DNA of 64,000 nucleotides. It comes from Pelomonas sp. BJYL3 (GTDB lineage Bacteria; Pseudomonadota; Gammaproteobacteria; Burkholderiales; Burkholderiaceae_C). Of the stretch, positions 36,209-45,159 are shown one piece after another. Below the pieces are notes generated by a model that was given only the letters and a program-made list of their open reading frames with translations, had not been told where the DNA came from and made no database searches. The stretch is from the NCBI RefSeq assembly GCF_027257975.1, contig NZ_JANZKX010000008.1, forward strand, positions 97,995-161,994, written 5' to 3'. A program made the translations under genes and the position numbers. Positions within the stretch are counted from its first letter, which is position 1. Each line of letters opens with the position of its first letter.

Positions 36209-37981
36209 ATGCGAAACGACACCGCCCGCGAGAGCGGCCAACCTCCTTCACGCCCCCAGCCGGGGGTCCGGCGCCTCGCCGGCGCCCTGCTGGGGGTGAG
36301 CCTCGGCCTGCTGGCCCTGGGCGCCCAGGCCCTGGGCTGCCGCAGCGCCACCCCGGCCGAGGCAGCGGTCTACACCCTGCCCCAGCTGATGCCGGGCGTC
36401 ACCTCGCCCCGGGACGGCACCTGCTTCATCGGCGGACTCAAGATCCCGGGCAGCGACGGCACCCTGCTCAGCGCCAATGTCTTCCTGCCCAAGGCGGATC
36501 CCTCGGGCGCCAAGGCGCCCGGCGTGATGTTCATCAGCAGCTGGGCGGCGGCCGACTTCTTCGAGTACGTCGGCCAGCAACAGCGCCTGGCCCAGCAGGG
36601 CTATGTGGCCTTTGCCTACACCGCGCGGGGCTTCTGGGGTTCCGAGGGCACGGTGGGCGTGGCCGGTCCGGCCGATGTGGCGGACGCCTCCAGCATGCTG
36701 GACTGGCTCAGCGCCAACACCCCGGCCGACCCGCAACGCCTGGCCTCGGCCGGCATCTCCTACGGCGCCGGGCTCTCGCTGCTGGCCGCCGCCCGGGACA
36801 GCCGCATCAAGGCCGTGGTGGCCATGTCCGGCTGGGCCTCGCTGATCGAGCAGATGTACCGCAACGAGGTGCCCAACCCCATCTGGCTGGACATCCTGCA
36901 GCTCTCCGGCCAGCTGACCGGCCGGCTGGACCCGCTGGTCGCCAGCTACAACAGCCTGCTGCAGAACCCTGACACCCCCGCCGCCAAGATCGGCGAGATC
37001 GCCAGCTGGGCCTGGGCCCGTTCGCCCAGCAGTGCGGTCCCGCAGCTCAACAGCCGCCAGGTGCCCGTCATGCTGGTCAAGAACTGGCAGGACGACATGT
37101 TCTCGCCCAACTCCAGCATGACCCTGTTCACCGCCTTGAGCGGGCCCAAGAAGCTGCTGCTGCAAAGCGGCATCCACGCCTCGGCCGAGCTGCCCGGCGC
37201 CGTGCTGGGCGTGGACCAGCACATCTGGACCCAGGCCCAGCGCTGGCTGGCGCGCTGGCTGAAGAACGAGGCCAACGGCATCGACACCGAGCCCAAGGTC
37301 GACCTGCAGCCCAAGTTCCAGGGCTACCGCGAGCTGCTGTCCAACTGGCCGGCGCCCGAGCTGAAGACGCAGACCCTGTACCTGCAGCCCCGCGGCGCCA
37401 TACGCTGGGACTGGCGCTGCGTGTGCACCCGCGGCTGGACTGGCGGCCTGGGCGGCGCGCCCAGCGGCGACACGGTCAGCGACCGCATCGGCAACAGCTC
37501 GGACACGACGGCCAGCAGCGGCCCCCTGCCCGTGCTCTCGCCCCTGATGGAGAGCGTGGGCCTGCCCGTGATCAACCACCAGGCCACCATCCTGTGGGGC
37601 AATGGCATCCGCTACGAGGGCGACTGGCTGCGCAGCCCGCTGAAGCTGCGCGGCATCCCCCGCCTGCAGCTGCGCATCAAGCCCTCACAGGCGCGCGGCA
37701 TGGTCGTGGCCTATCTCTATGACGTGGACGCCGCCGGCTTCGGCACGCTGATCACCCATGGCGCCCGCGCCTGGCACCAGGCCCAGCCCGGGCAGGCCAT
37801 GAACCTCGGCCTGGACCTGGTGGCCACGGCCTATGACGCGCCCGCCGGCCACTACCTGGCCCTGGTGCTGGACACTCGGGACCCGCTGTACGGCAACCCG
37901 GTGCGCGCCGGCGAGTCCTTCGAGTACAGCCTGGAGTTCGCCCCGGGGCAGACGCAAGGCCTGACCCTGCAGTCGCGCTGA
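36209..37981 (+). CDS. Secreted CocE/NonD family (S15-like) hydrolase
   Basis: Alpha/beta hydrolase of 590 residues. AGGAG sits 7 bases before the ATG, and the N-terminal signal peptide (RRLAGALLGVSLGLLALGAQ) predicts export. The N-terminal domain has GVMFISSWAAADFF and the nucleophile elbow SAGISYGAGLSLLAAAR (Ser). Asp is in NWQDDMFSPN, and His in SGIHASAELPG. The C-terminal jelly-roll domain of X-Pro dipeptidyl-peptidase/cocaine esterase type follows (PLKLRGIPRLQLRIKPSQAR). The family cleaves esters or Xaa-Pro peptides; the substrate is not predictable. Likely monocistronic. Confidence 0.9.
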   Translation: MRNDTARESGQPPSRPQPGVRRLAGALLGVSLGLLALGAQALGCRSATPAEAAVYTLPQLMPGVTSPRDGTCFIGGLKIPGSDGTLLSANVFLPKADPSGAKAPGVMFISSWAAADFFEYVGQQQRLAQQGYVAFAYTARGFWGSEGTVGVAGPADVADASSMLDWLSANTPADPQRLASAGISYGAGLSLLAAARDSRIKAVVAMSGWASLIEQMYRNEVPNPIWLDILQLSGQLTGRLDPLVASYNSLLQNPDTPAAKIGEIASWAWARSPSSAVPQLNSRQVPVMLVKNWQDDMFSPNSSMTLFTALSGPKKLLLQSGIHASAELPGAVLGVDQHIWTQAQRWLARWLKNEANGIDTEPKVDLQPKFQGYRELLSNWPAPELKTQTLYLQPRGAIRWDWRCVCTRGWTGGLGGAPSGDTVSDRIGNSSDTTASSGPLPVLSPLMESVGLPVINHQATILWGNGIRYEGDWLRSPLKLRGIPRLQLRIKPSQARGMVVAYLYDVDAAGFGTLITHGARAWHQAQPGQAMNLGLDLVATAYDAPAGHYLALVLDTRDPLYGNPVRAGESFEYSLEFAPGQTQGLTLQSR

Positions 37982-37996
37982 CAGGCCATGGAGCAC

Positions 37997-38024
37997 CGCC
38001 CCCAGGATTCAGCGCCTGGGGGCG
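37997..38024 (+). terminator. Strong hairpin after the CocE-type gene
   Basis: Perfect 10-bp arms CGCCCCCAGG (37997-38006) and CCTGGGGGCG (38015-38024) with an 8-base loop, 15 bases after the stop codon. There is no T-tract, so it is either a hairpin-only terminator or an element of the valS leader. TACAAT at 38038-38043 could be the valS -10 box. Confidence 0.5.
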
Positions 38025-38122
38025 CCAAGGTGGCCCCTACAATCGGGCAACCCCTGATTCCCGCCGACGGGGCGCCTCCGCGAGGAGACGCCCCGCGGCC
38101 ATTTCAAGCAGCAAAGCGCGTC

Positions 38123-40933
38123 ATGACCGAACTTGCCAAGTCCTTCGAGCCCGCCGCCCTGGAAGCCCATTGGGGCCCTCTGTGGGAGTCCCAAGGCCTC
38201 TACCGTCCCACCTTGGACAAGAGCCGCGACTCCTTCTGCATCCAGCTGCCGCCGCCGAATGTGACCGGCACCCTGCACATGGGTCACGCCTTCAACCAGA
38301 CCATCATGGACTCGTTGACGCGCTACCACCGCATGCGCGGCCACAACACCCTGTGGGTGCCTGGCACCGACCACGCCGGCATCGCGACCCAGATCGTGGT
38401 GGAGCGCCAGCTGCAGGAGAAGGGCCAGAGCCGCCATGACCTGGGCCGCAAGAACTTCGTCGCCCAGGTCTGGGAGTGGAAGGAGCAGTCCGGCAGCACC
38501 ATCACCCGCCAGATGCGCCGCATGGGTGACTCGGTGAGCTGGGAGCACGAGTACTTCACCATGGACGACAAGCTCTCCAGGGTGGTCACCGACACCTTCG
38601 TGCGCCTCTTCGAGGAAGGCCTGATCTACCGCGGCAAGCGCCTGGTGTCCTGGGACCCCATCCTGAAGTCCGCCGTCTCCGACCTGGAGGTGGAGAGCGA
38701 GGAGGAAGACGGCTCGCTGTGGCACATCCGCTATCCGATGGCCGAAGGCAGTGAGTCCCTGGTCGTCGCCACCACCCGCCCCGAGACCATGCTGGGGGAC
38801 ACCGCCGTGATGGTCCACCCCGAGGACGAGCGCTACAAGCACCTGATCGGCCAGCAAGTGAAGCTGCCCATCACCGGCCGCCTGGTCCCGGTGATCGCCG
38901 ACGACTACGTGGACAAGGAGTTCGGCACCGGCGTGGTCAAGGTGACCCCGGCGCATGACACCAACGACTACCAGGTGGGCCTGCGCCACAAGCTGCCCAT
39001 GCTGACCATCTTCGATCTCGAGGCCAAGGTCAGCGCCCATGAGGCCAGCGAGATCCCGGCCGAGTACATCGGTCTGGACCGCTTCGTCGCGCGCAAGAAG
39101 ATCGTGGCCGAGCTGGAGGCGCAAGGCCTGCTGGTCGAGGTCAAGAAGCACAAGCTGATGGTGCCGCGCTGCGCCCGCACGGGCCAGGTCATCGAGCCCA
39201 TGCTGACGGACCAGTGGTTCGTGGCCATGAGCAAGGCCGGCGCCAACGGCAAGTCCATCGCCGAGGAGGCCATCGAGGCCGTCAGCTCGGGCGACGTGAA
39301 GTTCGTGCCCGAGAACTGGGTCAACACCTACAACCAGTGGATGAAGAACATCCAGGACTGGTGCATCTCCCGCCAGCTGTGGTGGGGCCACCAGATCCCG
39401 GCCTGGTATGACGAGGACGGCAACGTTTATGTCGCCCGCAGCGAGGCCGAGGCGCAGGCCAAGGCGCCCGGCAAGACGCTGAAGCGCGACGAGGACGTGC
39501 TGGACACCTGGTACTCCTCCGCCCTGGTGCCCTTCTCCACCCTGGGCTGGCCCGAGTCCACCGTGGAGCAGGACCTCTTCCTGCCTTCCTCCGTGCTGGT
39601 GACGGGCTACGACATCATCTTCTTCTGGGTCGCCCGGATGATCATGATGACCAAGCACTTCACGGGCAAGGTGCCTTTCAAGCACGTGTACATCCACGGC
39701 CTGGTGCTGGATGCGCAGGGCAAGAAGATGTCCAAGTCCGAGGGCAATGTGCTGGACCCGGTGGACCTGATCGACGGCATCGAGCTCGCGCCCCTGCTGG
39801 ACAAGCGCACGCAAGGCCTGCGCAAGCCCGAGACGGCGCCCAAGGTCCGCAAGGCCACCGAGAAGGAGTTCCCCGAGGGCATCCCTGGTTACGGCGCCGA
39901 CGCCCTGCGCTTCACCTTCGCAGCCATGGCCACGCTGGGCCGCTCGGTCAACTTCGACTCCAAGCGCTGCGAGGGCTATCGCAACTTCTGCAACAAGCTC
40001 TGGAACGCCACGCGCTTCGTGCTGATGAACACCGAAGGCCAGGACTGCGGCCTGAAGGAGCACACTGCGGCGGACTGCGAGGGCGGCTACCTGAGCTTCA
40101 GCCCCTCGGACCGCTGGATCACGAGCGAGCTGCAGAAGGTCGAGGCCGCCGTGGCCCAGGGCTTTGCAGACTACCGCCTGGACAACGTCGCCAACGCCAT
40201 CTACGACTTCGTCTGGAACGAGTACTGCGACTGGTACCTGGAGATCGCCAAGGTGCAGATCCAGGTTGGCAACGAGGCTGAAGCGCGCGCCACGCGCCGC
40301 ACCCTGATCCGCACGCTGGAGACCACGCTGCGCCTGTTGCACCCGGTGGCCCCCTTCATCACCGAGGCCCTGTGGCAGACGGTCGCGCCGGTGGCCGGCC
40401 GCAAGAGCACCGAGTACATCGTCAACGCCGCCTACCCCGTGGCCCAGCCCGAGAAGATCGACCCGGCGGCCATCGCCTGGGTGGATCAGCTCAAGGCCGT
40501 GGTGGGCACCTGCCGCAGCCTGCGCAGCGAGATGGGCCTCTCGCCCGCCGAGCGCGTGCCCCTGCTGGTAGCTGGCGGCCAGGGCTTCATCGCCGAAGCC
40601 GCCCCGCTGATCAGGACCCTGGCCAAGCTGGCCGAGGTGCAGCTGGTGGATGACGCCACCTTCGAGCAGGCCGCCGCCGCGCTGCCCGTGCTGGTGCATG
40701 GCGAGGCCCGCCTGGCGCTGAAGGTGGAGATCGACGTCGAGGCCGAACGCGCCCGCCTGGGCAAGGAGATCGCCCGCCTGGACGGCGAGATCACCAAGGC
40801 CAACGCCAAGCTGTCCAACGAGAGCTTCGTCGCCCGCGCCCCTGAGGCCGTGGTGGCGCAGGAGCGCCAGCGCGTGGCCGAGTTCAGCGCCACGCTGGAG
40901 CGGCTGAAGGCACAGGCGGCCCGCCTCGGCTGA
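38123..40933 (+). CDS. valS: Valyl-tRNA synthetase
   Basis: Class I aminoacyl-tRNA synthetase, 936 residues from the ATG at 38123. The HIGH motif is [15 protein letters not shown] and the KMSKS motif is [13 protein letters not shown]. The large editing domain between them carries [20 protein letters not shown] and hydrolyses Thr-tRNA(Val). The anticodon-binding domain and the C-terminal coiled coil ([20 protein letters not shown] and onward, heptad-like) complete it. The frame opens earlier, at 37988, but that extension covers the hairpin above and is not conserved. Confidence 0.98.
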   Translation: MTELAKSFEPAALEAHWGPLWESQGLYRPTLDKSRDSFCIQLPPPNVTGTLHMGHAFNQTIMDSLTRYHRMRGHNTLWVPGTDHAGIATQIVVERQLQEKGQSRHDLGRKNFVAQVWEWKEQSGSTITRQMRRMGDSVSWEHEYFTMDDKLSRVVTDTFVRLFEEGLIYRGKRLVSWDPILKSAVSDLEVESEEEDGSLWHIRYPMAEGSESLVVATTRPETMLGDTAVMVHPEDERYKHLIGQQVKLPITGRLVPVIADDYVDKEFGTGVVKVTPAHDTNDYQVGLRHKLPMLTIFDLEAKVSAHEASEIPAEYIGLDRFVARKKIVAELEAQGLLVEVKKHKLMVPRCARTGQVIEPMLTDQWFVAMSKAGANGKSIAEEAIEAVSSGDVKFVPENWVNTYNQWMKNIQDWCISRQLWWGHQIPAWYDEDGNVYVARSEAEAQAKAPGKTLKRDEDVLDTWYSSALVPFSTLGWPESTVEQDLFLPSSVLVTGYDIIFFWVARMIMMTKHFTGKVPFKHVYIHGLVLDAQGKKMSKSEGNVLDPVDLIDGIELAPLLDKRTQGLRKPETAPKVRKATEKEFPEGIPGYGADALRFTFAAMATLGRSVNFDSKRCEGYRNFCNKLWNATRFVLMNTEGQDCGLKEHTAADCEGGYLSFSPSDRWITSELQKVEAAVAQGFADYRLDNVANAIYDFVWNEYCDWYLEIAKVQIQVGNEAEARATRRTLIRTLETTLRLLHPVAPFITEALWQTVAPVAGRKSTEYIVNAAYPVAQPEKIDPAAIAWVDQLKAVVGTCRSLRSEMGLSPAERVPLLVAGGQGFIAEAAPLIRTLAKLAEVQLVDDATFEQAAAALPVLVHGEARLALKVEIDVEAERARLGKEIARLDGEITKANAKLSNESFVARAPEAVVAQERQRVAEFSATLERLKAQAARLG

Positions 40934-40939
40934 GCGAGC

Positions 40940-40971
40940 GGGCTGCGCCCGGGATGGGACCCGGGCAGCCC
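40940..40971 (+). terminator. GC hairpin after valS
   Basis: GGGCT and GCCCGGG pair with CCCGGGC and AGCCC across a short loop, with one small bulge. It lies between the convergent valS and XRE regulator stop codons and could serve both strands. No T-tract. Confidence 0.5.
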
Positions 40972-41002
40972 TCCTCGGCGGGCTCACCGGCCCGTCAGGC
41001 CC

Positions 41003-41827
41003 TCAGGCCGCCGCCAGCGCCCAGGCAGCGCTGCCCTGCGAGAGCTCCAGGCCGGGCGCCGGGTCCGAGGCCACCAGCTCCGCATAGAGCCGCTGGAGAT
41101 AGTCCTCCGTCGCGGCATCGGTCGGGAAGAACAGCTCGACCTTCAGCTCGGCGATGCGCGTGTCACTGGGGGCCCGGAAACGGGTCACCATGCTGGTGAA
41201 GCTGCGCGGCTGCCCCTCCAGCATCAGGCAGAAGCGAACGGCGGGATTGCTGTCGGGCCCCTGCTCCTGCTTGCCGGCCACCAGCCGCTCCACGTCGGCG
41301 TAGATCTGCATGAAGCGCTCGTCATGGAAGCTCATGAGGTCGTGATGCAGCTCGCGGTAGACGCTCCACTGGACCTCCTCCGGATTCAGCACGGCACGCA
41401 TCCAGTCCGCGTTGAGCAGGCATTGCTGCACGAGGTTGTCTCCCGGTGAGACGCTGCCCAGCAGGCGCCGGGCCACGGCATTCGCGTCCACCAGGTCCCA
41501 CCAGCGGTTCAACACCAGCGCCGGATAGGGGTTGTGCTTGGACAGCATGACCTTGACCGCGCTGTAGAAGGGCTCCAGATTGCTGCTGTCCGCGCTGCGG
41601 GCCACCTCGGGCTTCAGGCCTGCCAGGGCCATCAGCTGGTCGCGGGCCCGGCAAGGGATGTTGAGAAAGCGCACCAGCTGCATGACCGTCGGGCGCGTGG
41701 GCCTCGAGCGGCCCGTCTCCAGGAATGACAGGTTGCGGGACGACATCCCCAGCTCATGGGCCAGTCTCATCTGGCTGTAGCCCCGCAAGGTCCGCCAGAA
41801 CCGCAGCTGATCTCCGAAGTTGTCCAT
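41003..41827 (-). CDS. XRE-family regulator with MmyB-like ligand-binding domain
   Basis: A 273-residue regulator from the ATG at 41827, with GGGAGGG just upstream. The N-terminal helix-turn-helix (LRGYSQMRLAHELGMSSRNL, SFLETGRSRPTRPTVMQLVR) is followed by the MmyB-like domain (PYPALVLNRWWDLVDANAVA, PEEVQWSVYRELHHDLMSFH). That domain is PAS-like and in a studied relative binds a fatty acid. A lipid-sensing regulator would suit the acyl-lipid biosynthetic genes that start 1 kb away on the other strand. It is probably the pathway-specific regulator. The frame extends upstream but lacks any ribosome site there. Confidence 0.9.
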   Translation of the reverse strand: MDNFGDQLRFWRTLRGYSQMRLAHELGMSSRNLSFLETGRSRPTRPTVMQLVRFLNIPCRARDQLMALAGLKPEVARSADSSNLEPFYSAVKVMLSKHNPYPALVLNRWWDLVDANAVARRLLGSVSPGDNLVQQCLLNADWMRAVLNPEEVQWSVYRELHHDLMSFHDERFMQIYADVERLVAGKQEQGPDSNPAVRFCLMLEGQPRSFTSMVTRFRAPSDTRIAELKVELFFPTDAATEDYLQRLYAELVASDPAPGLELSQGSAAWALAAA

Positions 41828-42240
41828 CCTGCCCTCCCTATCCATGCGTACTTCGTGTGAAGGAACGCTGCTGTCTTGCGCCACCGGGCACCCGGTAGCG
41901 CGCACCACAGGCTGACGCGCCCGACGCCACGCCAGCAGCGCCCCGAGCCCGCCGCGGCGGTGCCGGGCGTGGCTGAAGACGTCTGGCAGCGTTCGCGGCA
42001 CAGCCCGCAGCCACCCGATGGACGCGCTGTGCCGCACAGCCTCTGTCGGGCCGGTCGGAGGCTGAAGAGCCCCGCTTATGCAGCGCGCCCGGGAATCGAC
42101 GTCAGATTCCAGGAATCCCTCATAAGGCCGCGAACATAACACATCATCTTGGCGCCTTTCTGACGGGCAGCAGGCGGGCTTTGGGCCCGGCAGACATGGG
42201 CCGGACGGCCTGCCTCAAGGGACAGCTGGCCAGCAGGACT
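41828..42240. other. Intergenic region upstream of the XRE regulator
   Basis: About 410 bases with no defensible gene. GATTCCAGGAATC at 42105-42117 is a small inverted repeat whose TTCC/GGAA core resembles the centre of the larger repeat at 42713-42733, so it may be a second, weaker operator for autoregulation. Confidence 0.35.
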
Positions 42241-42600
42241 TCAGGCGCCCACGCGCAGGGCCCGGGCGGGGCCCTCCCGGCCCGGCGCCGCCTCCAGATG
42301 CCGCTGCCTGACCCACAGGAACAGCGGCAGGGCGAGCGAGACACCGACGACCAGCCCCAGCAGGCACCAGGGCCCCGACGCCAGCGCCAGGCGCCGCGAC
42401 TCCATCAGGATGAAGACGATGGTCACCACGCCGGACACCAGCACGTCCATGGCGAAGAAGCCGCTGATCCGGTTGGCGAACAGCTGCGCCAGGAACAGCG
42501 GCACATCGAGGCCCTGCTCGGCGACGAACGGAATGAAGAAGGCCAGCGGGAGGGCGGCTCCCAAGACCAGAAGGAGGAGATAGAGGCTGCTCTTTTTCAT
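42241..42600 (-). CDS. DUF2834 family membrane protein
   Basis: A 119-residue protein with three hydrophobic segments (LYLLLLVLGAALPLAFFIPF, FFAMDVLVSGVVTIVFILME, WCLLGLVVGVSLALPLFLWV) and the family pattern VPLFLAQLFANRISGFFAMD. Function unknown for the family. It is divergent from the biosynthetic operon, sharing the 255-base gap that holds the operator-like inverted repeat, so it may be co-regulated. It could be an accessory membrane factor, but DUF2834 genes are also scattered elsewhere. Confidence 0.85.
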   Translation of the reverse strand: MKKSSLYLLLLVLGAALPLAFFIPFVAEQGLDVPLFLAQLFANRISGFFAMDVLVSGVVTIVFILMESRRLALASGPWCLLGLVVGVSLALPLFLWVRQRHLEAAPGREGPARALRVGA

Positions 42601-42712
42601 ATTCCCATCAAGGTTTGTTCAAGAAATATTCACATGTCCGGCTGCGTGATTCGCAGGTCCGGGAAGGCCCGGCCGGATGGCTCCCGTTTATCCAGGAAAA
42701 GTGAGGGACCGC

Positions 42713-42760
42713 CAATTCCCTGGGAGGGAATTGCTGCGCCCGCACATCGCTCACTAGTAT
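42713..42760 (+). promoter_or_regulatory. Promoter with overlapping 21-bp inverted repeat, biosynthetic operon
   Basis: Perfect 9-bp arms CAATTCCCT (42713-42721) and AGGGAATTG (42725-42733) around GGG. The last TTG forms the start of a -35 box TTGCTG (42731-42736), followed by an 18-base spacer and TAGTAT (42755-42760). Operator overlap with -35 fits control by the adjacent XRE/MmyB protein. The gene begins 95 bases further on. Repeat and boxes are seen directly; binding is inferred. Confidence 0.6.
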
Positions 42761-42855
42761 TCAAGCCAATCTGCCGCAGACGGAATTTGCAAATTTCCAG
42801 CCTACCCGCGCCAGATATTCAACCGGCTCCAGGAAATCCAGGACAAAGGGATCTC

Positions 42856-43965
42856 ATGAGTATTGAAAAACAGCAAGACGTCGAGGACTGGATCCTCTAC
42901 AGCACCTGCGACGAAGACGCGGAATCCGAACTCTCGGCATTGGCCGTCCATTCAGGGGACGATGTTCTTTGTGTCACAGGCAGTGCCTGCCGGACCTTGA
43001 GCCTCATTTCCAGGAATCCCCGCAGCATCACGTCCATCGACTATGCCGCGGGGCAGAACTATCTGCTTGAACTGAAACTCGCCGCCATCCGCCATCTTGA
43101 CTATGAGCGGCTGCTGGGATTCCTGGGCGTTGAGCCAGCGCTCAATGCCCGCATGGCGGACTACCGGAGCCTGGAGAAACACCTCAGCCCGGCCGCGCGC
43201 CGCTATTTTTCGCATTATGCGCGGGACGTGGAAGCCGGCGTGCTCTTTCGCGGCCGGCATGAGAAGTTCTACATCCGCATCCTGTCGCCCTTCCTGCACC
43301 TGCTCTACGGACGTGCGCTGCGGGAGATCTTCGCCACGGAGTCCCTGGAGCATCAGCGACGCATCTACTTCGAGAAGATCCGCGGCCCCTTCTTCACCTT
43401 CCTGGTCAGAAAGGGATTCAACAAGGCCCTGCTGACCACCGTGCTCAACAACCCGGACTACGAGGTCGAGGTGGAAATCGGGAATCTGGGCGACTACATG
43501 CTCGAAACCCTGGACCATACCTTCAGCACGCATCTGGCCAGGGACAGCGACTGGCTGAGCCTCATGCTGAACGGCCGCTACCTGAGCCGGCGCGCGCTGC
43601 CCCACTTTCTGCAGGAAGACGTGGTCCGGCAAATCAAGGCTGCGGACACGAAAATCCAGATCATCCACCAGGATATTGTCGAATTCGTCAAACAGGCACC
43701 GGAATCCGCCTTCAGCAAGTTCTCGCTGTCAGATATCAGCAGCTGCATCTCGAAAACCCGCTTCATGGAACTGCTCTCGCATATTCCGCGCATCGGGCGA
43801 AGCCAGGGCCGGCTGTGCTACCGGAATTTCATCGCACGCCACAAGATACCCCAGCCCCTGCAGGGCCTGCTGGCCCGTGACAACGAACTTTGCAACAAGC
43901 TCAATCGGGATGACCGGGCTTTTTCGTATCAATTTGAAATTGCCACCGTACAAGGTCTGGATTGA
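42856..43965 (+). CDS. BtaA-like (DUF3419) SAM-dependent 3-amino-3-carboxypropyl transferase
   Basis: A 369-residue member of the DUF3419 family. Its SAM-binding pattern VLCVTGSACRTLSLI then SIDYAAGQNYLLELKLAAI corresponds to BtaA, which transfers the aminocarboxypropyl group of SAM to diacylglycerol in betaine-lipid synthesis. No BtaB methyltransferase accompanies it, so a classic betaine lipid is unlikely. Here it heads a six-gene plus-strand run with acyl-activating and aminotransferase genes, so the acceptor may be a dedicated acyl intermediate. AAAGGG precedes the ATG by a few bases. Local GC is slightly lower than in neighbours. The enzymatic class is moderately sure, the substrate unknown. 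Confidence 0.85.
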   Translation: MSIEKQQDVEDWILYSTCDEDAESELSALAVHSGDDVLCVTGSACRTLSLISRNPRSITSIDYAAGQNYLLELKLAAIRHLDYERLLGFLGVEPALNARMADYRSLEKHLSPAARRYFSHYARDVEAGVLFRGRHEKFYIRILSPFLHLLYGRALREIFATESLEHQRRIYFEKIRGPFFTFLVRKGFNKALLTTVLNNPDYEVEVEIGNLGDYMLETLDHTFSTHLARDSDWLSLMLNGRYLSRRALPHFLQEDVVRQIKAADTKIQIIHQDIVEFVKQAPESAFSKFSLSDISSCISKTRFMELLSHIPRIGRSQGRLCYRNFIARHKIPQPLQGLLARDNELCNKLNRDDRAFSYQFEIATVQGLD

Positions 43966-43994
43966 AAAAAACCGTCCGTACAGGAGAGGGACAG

Positions 43995-45110
43995 ATGCAC
44001 ACACATATTCTGAGCAAGGAACGCGAGGTCCTGGAGCGGGTCATGCCGGGGCTGGATGCCCGGCTGGCGGCCTGCCCGCTGCAGCAGCTGGAAGGGGCCG
44101 AGTCGCCGGTGCTGGCCTGGTTCAAGGCCGCCGGGGGCGCCGGCATGCTGATCCCCCGTGCGCTGGGTGGCCACGAGCTGCGGGCCCTGGAGGTGCTGCG
44201 CGTCCAGCGCGCCCTGGGCAGCCGCTCGCCGTCCCTGGCGCTGGCCACCAATATGCACACCTGCACCGTGGCCGCGATTCCGCCCTGCGAAGCCACGCAG
44301 GACCTGCTCCAGATGATCGCCCGGGACCGCCTGCTGGTCGCCTCGGGCTTCGCTGAAGGGCGGCCGGCCACCAGCATCCAGTCGCCCGGCATCGAGGTGC
44401 GGGTGAAGGCGGACGGGCTGGTCCTCAACGGCAGCAAGAAGCCCTGCAGCCTGGCCCGCTCCATGGACCTCTTCACCGCGAGCGTGCTGGTGCCGCAGGA
44501 GGACGGCCGGCGGCGCTTCGCCCTCGTCACCGTGCCGGCGCATCTGGACGGCATCGAACGCCTGCCCTTCGCAGAGCCCGGCTTCCTGGATGCGGCAGAG
44601 AACCAGGAGGTGCGGCTGCGCGAGGTGAGCGTCCCGCATGAGTACGTGTCCTACTTCGGCGAGGAGCTGACCCTCACCCAGGAGCTGTCCGCCGCCTTCC
44701 TGTGGTTCGAGATCTTCGTCTCGGCCTCCTACCTGGGCGCGGCCTCGGCGCTGGTCGAGCGGCTGTACCTGCACCAGCGCGGCTCTGCCGCGGTGCGCGC
44801 CCAGCTGGCCGGACAGCTCCAGGCCACCATGCTGTCGCTGGAGGCCGTCGCCTGGCGCATCGACACCGGCGAGCGCGACGCCCATGCCGTCGTCAGCGCC
44901 CTGGCCGCCCGCTACGAGGCCCAGCGGGTGATTGCGCAGGTCGCGGCGGACGCGGCCGAGCAGCTCGGCGGCATGCAGTACCTGGTCAGCCCCGACGTCC
45001 AGTACCTGCTGCGGGTCTGCCGTGCCCTGGCCTTCCATCCGCCCGGGCGCTGGGTCATGGACGAGCCGCTGGACAGCTACTTCAAGGGCCAGGAACTCCA
45101 CATTCCCTGA
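43995..45110 (+). CDS. Acyl-CoA/acyl-ACP dehydrogenase-like flavoprotein
   Basis: About 371 residues from the ATG at 43995, which follows AGGAGAGGG. The three-domain ACAD fold is recognisable (GMLIPRALGGHELRALEVLR, VLNGSKKPCSLARSMDLFTA, AAEQLGGMQYLVSPDVQYLL). The C-terminus departs from ordinary ACADs: where a GT-x-E loop is expected, the chain reads RALAFHPPGRWVMDEPLDSY. Related dehydrogenases beside acyl-AMP ligases in natural-product clusters (for example prodigiosin and tambjamine pathways) act on carrier-bound acyl chains. I infer desaturation of the chain loaded by the next protein. Confidence 0.88.
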   Translation: MHTHILSKEREVLERVMPGLDARLAACPLQQLEGAESPVLAWFKAAGGAGMLIPRALGGHELRALEVLRVQRALGSRSPSLALATNMHTCTVAAIPPCEATQDLLQMIARDRLLVASGFAEGRPATSIQSPGIEVRVKADGLVLNGSKKPCSLARSMDLFTASVLVPQEDGRRRFALVTVPAHLDGIERLPFAEPGFLDAAENQEVRLREVSVPHEYVSYFGEELTLTQELSAAFLWFEIFVSASYLGAASALVERLYLHQRGSAAVRAQLAGQLQATMLSLEAVAWRIDTGERDAHAVVSALAARYEAQRVIAQVAADAAEQLGGMQYLVSPDVQYLLRVCRALAFHPPGRWVMDEPLDSYFKGQELHIP

Positions 45111-45159
45111 GTCCCGGACGCCTTTCGCATTTCCCCATTTCCTGCCCCGAGGAACTCCC

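Noticed and set aside
37988..38122. N-terminal extension of ValS
   Set aside because: It would cover a perfect 10-bp hairpin and a -10-like TACAAT, and the family N-terminus starts at [10 protein letters not shown].
38009..40987. Minus-strand open frame of about 990 codons
   Set aside because: It is the antisense shadow of valS, which has all class I synthetase motifs.
42856..43965. Calling the DUF3419 gene a betaine-lipid btaA
   Set aside because: No btaB partner is present and the context is a different pathway, so only the family resemblance is claimed.
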